A stretch of DNA of 64,000 bases from Polydactylus sextarius (Eukaryota > Chordata > Actinopteri > Polynemidae), in assembly GCA_016801845.1 (NCBI GenBank), contig CM028927.1, forward strand, positions 13,488,501 through 13,552,500, in the 5' to 3' direction. Every line of letters starts with the position of its first letter. Positions within the stretch are counted from its first letter, which is position 1. The notes beneath the pieces were generated by a model, which was not told the origin of the DNA, ran no database searches, and saw only the letters and a list, made by a program, of their open reading frames with translations. The translations under genes and the position numbers were made by a program. Shown in pieces: positions 1-10,876 of the stretch.

Positions 1-692
1 TGTGTAAGAGTGAGAACCAATTAAGTGAATTAAATCTGCTTCCCTGGAGCCCTGACAGGAACACCCAAGGGGAGAGTCGGAGTACATCTGCTCCCCTACC
101 GGCTCCTGCTTCAAGAAAATTCCCCTCATCTTCTACATCCTCATTGCTTTAACCTCTTACTTAATTCTCTTTATTTCCTGCATCTCTAATTCCTCACTAC
201 ATACCTCATTTTCCCCTGTTTTGGCACATTGTGGTGTGGTATTCAGGGGTCTGTCATGTAACAATACCAGCCTCCTTCTTCCTTTAAACCTTAAAATCAC
301 ATTCCTTTCCTTCCCCCTGTTGCCGTCAGTGCTCGTCTGCTTTTTGTCTCATCTCCTGTCAAAGTCCAGTCCTCCCCTCTACTTTGTTTCTCATTAATTG
401 TTCTAATTCCTCTTTACAATCAAGAAAAGACCTACCTGCATAACTCCTGTACTCACTGTTTGGGTTTCCCATAAAACGCAGGCAGCTTCTTGTACATGAA
501 AAATGTCACAACAAAGATTCACTACAAAAACCGTCGAACATAGCGAGGAATTTAAAATCAAGGTATTTCAACAAAGTGGAGCCATGTGTCCACAAACACA
601 AATTCTAATGAATGTCAATGTTGCTACATGTAGAAAATCTCTTTATCAACTTTATATGGCAATAATGTCAGTGTTACACTTACAATTTTTCA

Positions 693-708
693 CACTGCCC
701 CCTAGTGA
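693..708 (-). promoter_or_regulatory. CTCF-like motif
   Basis: On the minus strand the sequence reads TCACTAGGGGGCAGTG. This is close to the vertebrate CTCF core CCASYAGRKGGCRS, with the first base of the core as the only clear deviation. Motif match by eye; occupancy is unknown. Confidence 0.4.
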
Positions 709-2075
709 TTAAAAAAGTAGTGCAGGCTTGATAAAATAGTTCCTAAAACAAAATATTACGTTCATATTACTACACAAAATATAAATTGATAAATAAACAA
801 AACTTGTAAACTTTGGAAAATACTGAATGATGACCTGTTGTTACCCTTTACCCTTTTAGCCAGATCAGCAGACGTCTTAATGGCTATTTGTGTTGTTTCC
901 TCTTTACTATCTTAGAGATTTTTTATTTTTCTCTGCAGTCCAAATTATGATGAAGTCTTCTTATATCAGTTCTCTCTCTCTATGTTTTACTATGCCTCAC
1001 TCTAACCTTCACCATCTTTTTTCATTGCGCTGGTATTAGGACCGCGACCTTTAGTCACATGTCTTATTCTGACTCCTGCTTTTTCACCCCCCACCCCATC
1101 AAAAGTTCCTGACAAGACAATGAGCCAACATAGGAGTTGACCCACAGAGGGTGCTTGTTTGTTTAACGTGCAGCTGTGCGTTGTGGGGAAGGCAGCTGAG
1201 TTCTGAGTTTCACACGGGCGTCGCCTCAAACAGCTGTAAACCCACAGACCTCAGATTTATTGTTGTACAGTTTAATGTAATAAAGAAATGTGCTCCTGTC
1301 CTTTATGCACATTAGTAGAAAATTTTGTCCGCTTTATTGGTTTTATGGACTGTTAACATGCATTGTGACTGGCACCATAACAAAAAGAAATACAGTACAT
1401 TTACAAAAACGACTTTGTGATAGCTTAATAAATCTCACCTAAAGGCCGTAGAGATGCTTGCATGGGTTTATGCAACAGAGAAAACCGTTTGTTAAAAGCC
1501 TCTCGGAGAAAGGTCAGCTTGTGACTAATGGCTTCCGTTTTCCTATTGCCTATCAGAGGCTGCAGTTATCTCTCCAATACATTGTGGGGAAGTGCCTGTT
1601 GCACAGAGCACGTCTCAAAGTGTCCATCAGGCCAAATTTCCTGACGGTCTATTGTTTATATAATAAATGTTTCCTGTAGTGAAGGCCAAGCTGTCTGTGT
1701 TCAGATAGTAATCAAATATAGCATAATTTATTTAATGTATATATTATATGGACAAACTTACTAAAATAGTTATAGCTAAGATATTTACAGTTTAAATTAC
1801 ATAATTTTATCCTGTACAATTACATAAACCCTAAATAAATCCGTTTGAGAACCAATGTGTGTACTCCAGCCATGATTAACATAATTCTGTGGATGTAGCA
1901 CAAACCTACTATTTTTTTTTCTGACAACCTCTTAACCTTGCTGTTTCATGTTTCTCAATCTAACATTCTTTCTATTGATAAAAAAATGTGAGCCATAGAA
2001 AGGAGGGCAGACAAACAGCCTTGTCTGACCTTTAAACACCAACATCATTCAGCCCCACCACCTGCATCAGAAGGT

Positions 2076-2077
<2 letters not shown>

Positions 2078-2106
<29 letters not shown>

Positions 2107-2129
2107 CATGTGTATGTGTGTGTGTGTGA
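2078..2129. repeat. (TG)n microsatellite
   Basis: Imperfect TG dinucleotide tract interrupted by CATGTGTATG. Confidence 0.95.
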
Positions 2130-2431
2130 CAAAGCATCACCTCTCCATGGCTTTATTCACTTAGACTCCGCAAAATCTCTTTCTCAAAACCTTTTTGTTT
2201 TATCACTTGACAGACAGACAGTGCGACAGTCATGCTGCTGTATTGTCTGGCACAAATTGTTTATCTGACACAAAAGTAAAGTTAAACTTAAGACTGTAGC
2301 GTCTGCTGCATCACCCAGACTTCCCATCACGCCACTTTAGTAGGTCACATCTTTGCATATCATCATTCTAATGTTCAGTTGCAGGAACAATGCCAACAAC
2401 AATCTAAATACACATATATATTACATTGATT

Positions 2432-2432
2432 T

Positions 2433-2482
<50 letters not shown>

Positions 2483-2750
2483 TATGTATGTATGTGTATA
2501 TGTGTATATCAATGTATCTGTGTGTGTTTATGTTGTTTTTGTGTGTGTACATACATGCATACATATTTCTGTGCGTGTGTGTGTGTGTGTGTGTGTGCGT
2601 ACACACAGATACACACCAGATATGTATGTATGTAAGTAATCTGTAACCTCATTTGGACTAAGTATAAGTATGCGTATGTGTGTTTGTGCATATGTGTGTT
2701 TGTGCGTGTGTGTATGTATATTTATGTATATCTATGTATGTATGTAAACT
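2432..2750. repeat. Compound TG/TA/TATG alternating purine-pyrimidine tract
   Basis: A (TG)n run passes into about 20 TA units, then variable TATG/TGTA units, then a second (TG)n block around 2571-2600, then more TATG-type units. Almost the entire 300 bp alternates purine and pyrimidine. The open frames through it, on both strands, are artefacts of the repeat. Confidence 0.9.
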
Positions 2751-3548
2751 ACAACTAAGTACTAAGTAGAAGTAAAGTGTATATAGTAGTGCCCAGATTT
2801 GATTATGTAATAATTCAGTGTTTGAAGTCAGGTTTCCCTCAGAGAAGTTCCATTCATGCTCCTCATGCTGCGGTTGTAAAATAAACTGCTCTGCATGTTG
2901 CGGAGTCATCGAGTTCTTTGTTAAGATTGAGCACAAAGGATCCTTAATGTGAATAAACAGGAACCATATACAGTATGTTAATTCCCATCTGGTTCGACAC
3001 AAAGAGGCAAATTGATTTCAAAGATCACCCCATTTCTACCTCCGCCTACCTCCATCACTCCCACCAGATTACAGATCACATGTCCTGTCACACAGTAGTT
3101 GTAAGAGGAGGAGGAGGAGGAGTATGACTTATGGTGCAATCAAGCAGAAAATACCAACACTTCCTGACTTTTTATTGCCTTGCTGGGCATTTCTCTTCAA
3201 AAACATAGAAATACCCAAGTATAACACACAGACAAAGGAACAGGCAGGTAAACATGGTTGTAGATTCATAAAAGCAGTGATGTCGAGCTCGCTGGGGGAA
3301 CCCATTGTGTGGGCTTGTATAGCCTCACTTTAAAGATTTCCACCATCCTTCCTCTGAGCTATACAATCACTCACGGGGCCTCGCTCTAAGCTAAACTTCG
3401 AAAGGAACTCCTGTTGAGATGACATGAAAAACAGTGATTCTTTGTAGTCTCCTCAAAGGCTAAAATGTATTTCCTCATATACAGTCCATGTGGCTTTAGA
3501 AGTTTTATTTTGAGTTTAACTCTACATCCTTGTAAAAACAGTACTTTA

Positions 3549-3581
3549 TTATTAATAATAATAATAATAATAATAATAATG
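3549..3581. repeat. (AAT)n microsatellite
   Basis: About ten AAT/ATA trinucleotide units. Confidence 0.95.
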
Positions 3582-6500
3582 AAAAAAATTAAGGGTGATA
3601 CAAAAGGAGGGTTTCTCTCACAGTTAAGAGACGGTGGCTCATTTCAGGGCCAGTTGCAAGTTATTAATGTTAAATGCACTTTTTTATTTGCACCGTGGAA
3701 AAGGCTAAGTAGCAATAAGTGTAATTAATAAGTCTCATACTACTTGGCTTTCTGTCTGCATTCTTTAGTTGACCCTGGCCCCTGACATCCCTGTGGAGTA
3801 GCCTCTGAATCACTGCTCACATCTCAGATTCAATAACATTACCAGAAGAAAATTGTGTTATAGTTGCTACTGACATTGGATTGAACATTCACTCACATGT
3901 AGCTGAAACTAGTATGATCCAATAAATCAATCCTGTGATTAACTATGGTTGATATGTTGTGTTTTTGTTTAAAATACAAAGTCTTCATTTAACTCTATGA
4001 TTGTTTTGAAGACTTTAGTTTGTGGTGGTGTTGAACAATATTACATTATATCAAAATGATTTTTTCTATTGTCCACCCTATATATTCCACATTATGTGGC
4101 ATCACAACAACACAGGAACACAGGGGCGAGGAGGGAAGGCTTGAATGGCAACCGACTCATATCTTTTCAAGGACATTTTCCATCCTGGCATCCTGTCTTT
4201 TCTTTTCTTCACCATTTTCCAAACCAACACACAGGAGAATAAGATAGGAAAAAACAGATCATATGGTCACGATTTGAAGCAGGGAAATAACGTTTAATGA
4301 AAAAACAACAAGCTTCTAGGTAGATAAAAGAACGAACCATCGGATGATTCGAAGAACTGGTAAGCAAATAAACAGGAAGACAGGAACAGGACACTTCATA
4401 TAGAGTCAGGAACGATAACAAACAAGAGGGAGAAAAACTGGGGACAAAGGGTTAATTGAGGAAGTGGGCACAGATGAAACAGTCAGGTAAAATGGAACAA
4501 GGATAAAATCAGAGGATGAGTGAATGAGTAGATAAAATCAGGACTGGGGAGACGGAAGGAACTGGGACCAAGGTATGCGACACCATTAAACAAAAATCAG
4601 ACTGGTGGATTTGACATAAACGTTTCCCATTTAAATGTTCTCGCTGTGATTTTTCATGGCTGATGTCAAAGTTGCAATCTTTGATCATGAACAGCGTACC
4701 TTCCTGGAATCCCAGACACGTCTGTCTGAGTGTTAATGTTGTGGTGATTATAAAGCGGTTTGCCTCTGTGAGACCAGACAGGGCACAGCTTGCATAACAT
4801 TCAGACACTCGCTGAAGAAATCAGAGTTCGCTCTTTAAGTCAAACTGGATTGCGAGGTTAAGCGGAAAGAAGGCTTGTTGCGTGGCGACCAGCCTCCCCT
4901 GCAGGATCGTGGGGGCCTCTACTGACATAGTTATGCCCAGCTGTGTGGTTGCCCTTGGAGATTGATCTTAGATACCATCGACCCTGTGGAGACTGATGAA
5001 TGTCCAGAATGATATGAGTGGAAGTAGAAGGATAACCTAGATTTGGTGAGCTGTATCTAGGTGGGGGTTGATCTCAAGGTCTTCCCCACCCACAAGCAGA
5101 AACCTGAGTTTAAAAACAAAGAGTGGGAGTGGGATTTCAGCTGTAGATGCACAGGGAAGAATCTCGTCAGTCTGTTTTTGCTTACTTTTCCTTCTGTGCG
5201 ACGAAAAGCCTCTCAGACTCAATAGCAAACCACAACTAAATAGCTGATGTCAAGTTTTTGGGAAGCAAATGTCTGTGTCATCTTTTAATACTGACATGTT
5301 AAAATAGAGTCTCACATTATAAGTGTTCTGTTTGTGGTTTGTGGGGTTTTAAAGTCTAATTTGACAAGAAAATCACTAGGAACCAGTTTTAAATCTGTCT
5401 GTACAGATAAAAAACAAATTGTTGAACTTGCTCAAATTTAAAATTCCCTGTCTATTTATTACCTATGCTCTCCATTAGAGTAGCTTTGCATGATCTGCAA
5501 CTCAAAACAGTCTGAATTTCTTAACTGTGTCATGCAGCTTCTCACTAGAGCCTCTTACCGAAACAGAGAATATTAACCTGAGCTTCCTTAAGAAGCCTTC
5601 TTAAAAGCCTACTTTATTCTGATTAACCTCATGTCTGGAAGCCTACCAGGAGTTTGTGAGCACCATTTCATCCTCTTACCAACGTTGAGGTTCTCAGTTT
5701 GCCTCTGACAAACTTTCACGAACCTCTCTCCTTCTCTGTTGTACAGATTAGATTGCTGTGACTGACAGATCACATCATCATCAATATCGCTGAGTTTAGT
5801 AACTATCAGACCGTTGCAAATGAAGTAATAAATAACATATAATAAATTTGTATACACAAAAAGAATTATTGACAGAAAATCTGACACTGCACTAGATTTT
5901 TGTAGTGAGTCACAATGAAGAGTCCAATCAATTTGTTATAAATGTCACATGTGGTGTTTCACATGAGAATTTGCGGCTCATACATCAGTGTATCTTTAGC
6001 CCCGCGGCTCCACTTAAACATGAAAGGTGTTTGTGTTTGACAGAGTTTAACTTAAGGACAAGTGGAGGAAGGGTGTCAACATTACAACTCAAGTGGAGCT
6101 TTCCAGATGTTTTGCAAAGGATGTGGGTTCATTCTTCTAAAGTCCAACACAATCATCTCATCTCCAGTGTCAACAAGATACCTTTGTTTATCAGGCATGA
6201 GAACGCACACACACTTGCAAACACACAGACACACACACGCTCAAACATATGCAGATAAACAGCGAACGATAAGAAACCAGAAGTTTATATTAATATTGTG
6301 TAAATAGTGAATGAGTCATTAATACCTCATTATTCATATACAGTACCTTCCTTTATGCATTGTCTTACACATGATATATAAAAATATATTCTAACCTGAG
6401 GACAATAAACGTGAATATCTTTCCTCCAGTTTATCTGCCCGTCAACTCTCAGCGGGCCTCTCTCTGTCTTCCTCTCTCCCGAACAGTTTCCTAATTTACT

Positions 6501-8062
6501 CTGTGAAACGACTCTGCTGATGTAAGGTTTACCTCCCTAAACCATGGGCAGCGGACGAAGATCACGACCTTTTCTCTCCAGTAGAATACCTCCCTTTCTA
6601 CCCTGTCAGGCCTTAGGTTAGAAAATATTTTTTTCTTTCAGACGCTCAGAGGGAATCTCTATCATGTGTATTGCTGTTAACACAGCACAGCTCCTAACAA
6701 TTCACATGATAAAACCCGTAGCAAAAAAAAAAAAAGAAAATGCTGTTTGTTCAGTTCATCTTGTAGTTTCCAGCTCTAGTTTCCAACTTATACTTGAGAT
6801 AATTAAGAAACACTGTGGAGCATCAAATCAAGATGCTTGAAATAAAGGAGGGAGGTGGAGATCTGCCTCGTTCCCTGCAGTTATCCAAACAAAGTGACGT
6901 GGATGCCTGTGGATCACAAGCACTGCACCTGTAAGTCAATCTGTAGCAGATGTGATCTTTTCTTTCTGGCTGTGAGAAAATGGACATGTGTTTTTTTTTT
7001 AGAAGTATACTCTCTTGAATGCGAGCACAGAACACACCATTTTGTATGTATGACACAAGAGATCAAGCAGTGACCAACTGTACTGTTAAAAAGTGGCATT
7101 TGTGTTGATATACATGATGTTCATGAAGTCCATTTTTTTTTCATATCTCTTAGTACATATCTTATTTAGTTAATTTCGAAGAACCAGAAACCAACCAGAA
7201 ACATTACCTGGTCCTATTATTCTTATATCAATTAGTTTGTAATTTGATGAAACACAATATCTTAACACATTCAAATTAGGAAAATGCCCGAGCACAATAC
7301 AAAGTAAAGTTATAAAGATGGTAGAGTTAGATACATTGACCCTGAACCACAGCAATAACTTACTTTTGATACTGTAATTTACTGAAACAGTAATGAAACT
7401 GACAAAATTTGAGCGCCCATGAATGAAATTGTACTTCTTTTAACTATGTCAGACTGGTAATTTTTGATATTTTGCAAAATAGCTCCATTGTTTTGTAATT
7501 GAAATACATTTGAGGCAATAAAATCACAGTCATTGACACATGTAACTTTAATTGTGACCTCTGTTAGCCATCCACTGTGATATTCTCATCCACTTGGCAT
7601 CTTCCCAAAAGTTCAATACTGTACGTCCACCATTGTACCATTGTCCACACAGAGTGGAACAAGACTGTTGACCTGCAGTTACACCTGTTTTAGCTGTTTT
7701 GACCATTAGGTCCAATCAGTGCTATCGTTTCTCTTTTCCTGTCATGGGAAAGTGGCAGTCGCCTCTGGAACAATCCCCCCCCAAAACACACACACACAGA
7801 AACACACACATTTAAACTTGACCAGTGGCCAAAGGGCGGGAACGTCTACGGAGACAACCTCCTGTACTTTTAGTTTTCTCCATGAACGTACAGCTGCCAA
7901 TAAATGTGCAATGGGAAATGTTCGACCTCCTAAAAAGGAAGAGGGGCTACATTTCCTCGCTGAACTCTCTGCACGATGTTCTTAAATACCTCTAACACAG
8001 AGTTCACATTCCTCATATACGCCATGTTTTATCATCAGATTAGCTGATGACCATTTGCTCTC

Positions 8063-8075
8063 TGACCTTTGACCG
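8063..8075 (-). promoter_or_regulatory. DR1 nuclear-receptor element downstream of fabp11
   Basis: On the minus strand this reads CGGTCA-A-AGGTCA, two direct half-sites with a one-base spacer. That is the DR1 form bound by PPAR/RXR and HNF4. The second half-site is perfect and the first differs at one base. It lies about 560 bp past the fabp11 stop codon. Function is inferred only from the motif and from the known PPAR control of FABP genes. Confidence 0.45.
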
Positions 8076-8142
8076 TTTGGACCAATTTCTTCTGATCAAA
8101 AAAAGGAAGCGTAAAAAGAAAACAGCTGGAAAATGTGACAGC

Positions 8143-8179
<37 letters not shown>
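8143..8179. repeat. (AAT)n microsatellite
   Basis: About twelve perfect AAT units between fabp11 and the upstream intergenic DNA. Confidence 0.95.
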
Positions 8180-8180
<1 letters not shown>

Positions 8181-8435
8181 TACATTCCAAGCATGAGGAT
8201 AAACCATTAAAGTCAGGAAATGAGCTCAACAGATTAAATGGTATGTTCCCGTTAGAGCATTCCTCAATATGCCCTTATGACTTCAATGCTTTGAGGAATG
8301 TGATAATTGAATTTGGACGTTACACCTTTCAAATCAGATCCCATCAAACGGACAGAGATATCAACATGTGTCATAAACTCACACGGATCACAAGGTTTTT
8401 TTTTTTTTTTTTTTTGGACAAATTCTCATTTCATT

Positions 8436-8441
8436 TTTATT
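8436..8441 (-). terminator. fabp11a: Candidate fabp11 poly(A) signal
   Basis: AATAAA on the minus strand, about 195 nt past the fabp11 stop codon. That would give a 3' UTR of about 210-220 nt, normal for a FABP gene. A T tract follows at about 8398-8415 on the plus strand. Confidence 0.5.
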
Positions 8442-8633
8442 TTAAATCAACCATAACAATTCCAAATGAAACCAAATGTGTCATGTTGGAGAACAGAAGA
8501 CACAGGAAATGATTTGATTTTGGCAACACAGCGAAGATAAGAGAATAAGAAGTGTAGTTTTGTTTTTTTTTTTTTTTACGCTCATTGAACTGAGCCTGTC
8601 ATCCAGCAATGCACGCAGGGAGTTGGCCCCTTA

Positions 8634-8687
8634 TCACGCCTCCTTCACATATGTTCTCACAGCGACCACTTCTCCCATTACACATTT
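8634..8687 (-). CDS. fabp11a: fabp11 exon 4 (coding part)
   Basis: 54 bp after acceptor TCTCTACAG. It encodes KCVMGEVVAVRTYVKEA and a TGA stop, and contains Arg128 and Tyr130 of the fatty-acid carboxylate site. It is too short to show as a free open frame. Confidence 0.92.
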   Translation of the reverse strand, partial: KCVMGEVVAVRTYVKEA

Positions 8688-9701
8688 CTGTAGAGAAAAG
8701 AACAGATCAGATGAAGTGAAGACGAATTCCTGCATAAGCTTTGCATTTGGCAGCAGCTGCAATACTTTTTTTACAGTTAATCTCACAGTAAGTCTTAGTG
8801 ACATTATCTTTTATATGATTTCTTTAAAACCTCATACACTCTTCCTAAAACAGGGGATTCTTTGGATTTGTGCCTGTTACATATGAAGCTCATATGGTGC
8901 AGTGACATTATGATTTATTATCTTCACCCTCAGACACTAAGACAAATGTTTGCTCTGGTTCTCTCAAACATAAGCAAATAAGACGGTGAAAATGTGTCGA
9001 TTTAAATGATTTTACAGTTTGCAAAAGTTACATATATGTGAGAATTAAAAGACAAATCCTTACCGCTACCAATTTGCCATCTGAGATCTCCCTCTCGATG
9101 CGTGTCTCTTTACCATCCCAGTTCTGTTTCTGCACAAGTTTACCGTTGTCCAGTGTCACCACGGTCTGCAAGAGGCAACAAACACAGACAACCTGTTTAT
9201 TCCTTCACAGAAACATCTATAAAAAAAAAAAAAAAAACTCTGATCTGATTTTTTTTCTTCTTTCCATCAGATCACACCAACCTTTGTCTTCCTATCGTCT
9301 GCGGTGGTTTCTTCAAAAGGCTCGTCGAGCTTGAATTTGATTTCAGTAGTTCTGAAGGTGCTCTGAGACTTCATGCAAACGTTCCCCTGATCATCCACAG
9401 TCACTATCAAGTTAGGTTTGGTTCTGTTTCCCACCTGGCGGGTCGCAAATCCCACACCTGGTAAAGTTAAAAATGAATAATACATAATCAAAATTCACAC
9501 AATATAAATAGACTTTGCACCTTTGTTTATATATATATATATTAATCCATGCCATAATTAAAGAGTTAATTAATTTTTTCTCATTAAAAGATAAATAAAT
9601 AAATAAATAAAACAACACAATCTCTTACCAATTGCTTTCATGTAGTCATCAAAGTTCTCGCTGGAAACCATCTTCCATGTTCCAACAAAACTGTCAACCA
9701 T
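8634..9701 (-). CDS. fabp11a: Fatty acid-binding protein 11 (fabp11, adipocyte/FABP4-like)
   Basis: Cytosolic lipid chaperone of the intracellular lipid-binding protein family, which binds one long-chain fatty acid inside a ten-stranded beta-barrel. Four coding exons join 9701-9629, 9457-9282, 9165-9064 and 8687-8634 with GT-AG introns and phases typical of FABP genes, giving 134 aa against 131-134 usual in the family. The N-terminus MVDSFVGTWKM and NFDDYMKAIGVGFATRQVG carry the FABP signature. The carboxylate-binding triad is present as Arg108, Arg128 and Tyr130 (Arg106/Arg126/Tyr128 of FABP4, shifted by two). The ending VRTYVKEA and the segment TTADDRKTK are typical of fish fabp11. The start is set at MVDSF; an upstream in-frame ATG at 9863 lies before the TATA-like box and is rejected. 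The a/b paralogue assignment is inferred from the pag1 linkage and is less certain than the family. Confidence 0.93.
9064..9165 (-). CDS. fabp11a: fabp11 exon 3
   Basis: 102 bp, the canonical FABP exon 3 size. It runs from acceptor CTTGCAG to donor GCG|GTAAGG. It encodes TVVTLDNGKL through SDGKLVA and includes Arg108 of the ligand-binding triad. Confidence 0.92.
9282..9457 (-). CDS. fabp11a: fabp11 exon 2
   Basis: 176 bp, from acceptor TTTACCAG to donor AAG|GTTGGT. It encodes GVGFATRQ through DDRKTK. It is one codon longer than the 173-bp exon 2 of FABP4 because of the VDDQGN loop. Confidence 0.92.
9629..9701 (-). CDS. fabp11a: fabp11 exon 1 (coding part)
   Basis: Encodes residues 1-24 plus one base of Gly25 (phase 1). 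The donor is G|GTAAGAGA. This exon holds the FABP signature around GTWKMVSSENFDDYMKAIG. Confidence 0.92.
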
Positions 9702-9790
9702 GTTTGCGGTCTTTTGGTGTGATATCCTCAACAACTGCCAGCGGAGTGACTCCGGATTCAACTCTTCCTCTGTGGGAACGGAGTCGGAGC

Positions 9791-9859
9791 GTTTTTTAAA
9801 GGACCAGCCCGACATCCAGCGGCACGTGGGCAGCCAATCACAGCCTAATACGTCACGTG
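9791..9859 (-). promoter_or_regulatory. fabp11a: fabp11 core promoter: TATA-like box, two E-boxes, inverted CCAAT
   Basis: On the minus strand a TATA-like TTTAAAAAAC lies at 9800-9791, about 95 nt upstream of the ATG. Palindromic CACGTG E-boxes lie at 9823-9828 and 9854-9859. A CCAAT motif (plus-strand orientation) at 9834-9838 sits between them. Transcription probably starts near 9765. The CACGTG pair, 31 bp apart, would suit USF/MITF/ChREBP-class bHLH factors; that is inference. Confidence 0.6.
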
Positions 9860-10068
9860 GCATTGAAAAAAAAAATGCAGCATCTGTAACACACTGAGAT
9901 GTTTTTAAAGTTTTATTTTACCACAAAACCATTCAAATTTTCATGTTTTGAGTATATTCTAGACAAAACAGGAATGGATTTTCAATATATTCTTATCCTA
10001 AACAAAACAGATTTGTTACTTCTCATGCAACAACAACATATCCCATAATCCAATAGTCCAGTATCAAA

Positions 10069-10087
10069 GCTTCATGGGAGGTGTAGT
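10069..10087 (-). promoter_or_regulatory. ZNF143-type (SBS) motif upstream of fabp11
   Basis: The minus strand reads ACTACACCTCCCATGAAGC, close to the ZNF143/THAP11 consensus ACTACAnnTCCCAnnATGC. It lies about 370 bp upstream of the fabp11 start codon on the coding strand. Confidence 0.45.
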
Positions 10088-10631
10088 AAAGAAACTGTAA
10101 CCCTGATTCATCTTTCTTTAAATGGTTTATGATAATCAATAATGGCTTTTCTAATATAGAATTTACTAATATTTTATGGATGAGCTATAATCCATTAAAT
10201 ACATTAGCATTGGCCATAACTAGGTGAAAGGGGTTTTTTTTTATTATTCTTTTCACTGAGGCTGCATCTAAAACTCTGTGCCAAATTATATTTAAGCCCG
10301 GTCGTGCCAAAGGTTGGAGCTTGCATAATGTTCTCTAAAACGCTGGAATGATCTCTTTTTATCAGCATTATGCAAGGACACACTGTGACCCTGTACTGAT
10401 CTCAGCACACATTTTAGCAGTTAAAGCAATTCAATTGATTTGTTTGATATGGAGAACATTGGCACGACTAATGGGGGAAACCATTGCCTTTAAAAAGAAG
10501 GTGGAGTGTTTCTACTTTGTTTTGTCAGTTGGCCCTGTGGTAAAAACTCACGTCGAAAGCAAAAGAAAATTTGGGAACGTGTGATTCAAAGGGAAGAGGA
10601 GTAACAGACTCAATATGATGACATCACCTCA

Positions 10632-10644
10632 CGTTCAAAGGTCA
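10632..10644 (+). promoter_or_regulatory. DR1 nuclear-receptor element upstream of fabp11
   Basis: Reads CGTTCA-A-AGGTCA, a one-base-spaced direct repeat with a perfect second half-site. It resembles PPAR/RXR and HNF4 sites. It lies between the 3' end of mrpl53 and the 5' end of fabp11, about 930 bp from the fabp11 ATG. Confidence 0.45.
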
Positions 10645-10679
10645 ATTCACACCACTACCGCTGCTTTTACATGAATTTT

Positions 10680-10740
10680 TTTATTATAAACATCCAGAAT
10701 GCGCACAGATAAATACAGATAAATTCAATACAGGTTTATT
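10680..10740 (-). terminator. mrpl53: Candidate mrpl53 poly(A) signals
   Basis: Two AATAAA hexamers occur on the minus strand, at 10740-10735 and 10685-10680, about 12 and 67 nt past the mrpl53 stop codon. The second gives a more plausible, very short 3' UTR. Confidence 0.55.
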
Positions 10741-10751
10741 CAACATGTAGA

Positions 10752-10876
10752 TCATCGCTTCTTTGTTGCAGCAGTTTTTGACTGTGGGTTCTTGGCTGTG
10801 CACCGTGATTGAAACGCACTCAGCATCTCTCTGCTCGTCAACTTTGCTCCCTTCATCACCAGCTTCTCTCCATCTG
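10752..10876 (-). CDS. mrpl53: mrpl53 exon 3 (coding part)
   Basis: 125 bp after TTCCCACAG. It encodes TDGEKLVMKGAKLTSREML through TAATKKR and TGA. Using the second AG of CAGCAG would replace Thr-Asp by Asn and keep the frame. The longer form matches the human length. Confidence 0.88.

Larger units (their letters stand above)
1..8430. other. Intergenic region downstream of fabp11, no gene supported
   Basis: I find no exon-like open frame with splice sites and no recognisable protein on either strand here. The open frames present are short (at most about 117 codons), compositionally ordinary or microsatellite-derived, and match nothing I know. The stretch holds microsatellites (listed separately), a CTCF-like motif near 700 and a DR1 motif near 8070. 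The first bases could belong to a neighbouring gene's UTR or intron, but nothing visible proves it. Confidence 0.6.

Noticed and set aside
2353..2691. Overlapping Cys/Val/Tyr/His-rich open frames on both strands
   Set aside because: They are translations of TG/TA microsatellites and have no start context, splice sites or homology.
4509..4808. 99-codon minus-strand frame in the first intergenic region
   Set aside because: No recognisable domain, no supporting splice structure, ordinary chance length.
9570..9863. N-terminal extension of fabp11 starting at an upstream ATG
   Set aside because: The extension crosses the TATA-like box and E-boxes, and no FABP has such an extension. MVDSF is the family start.
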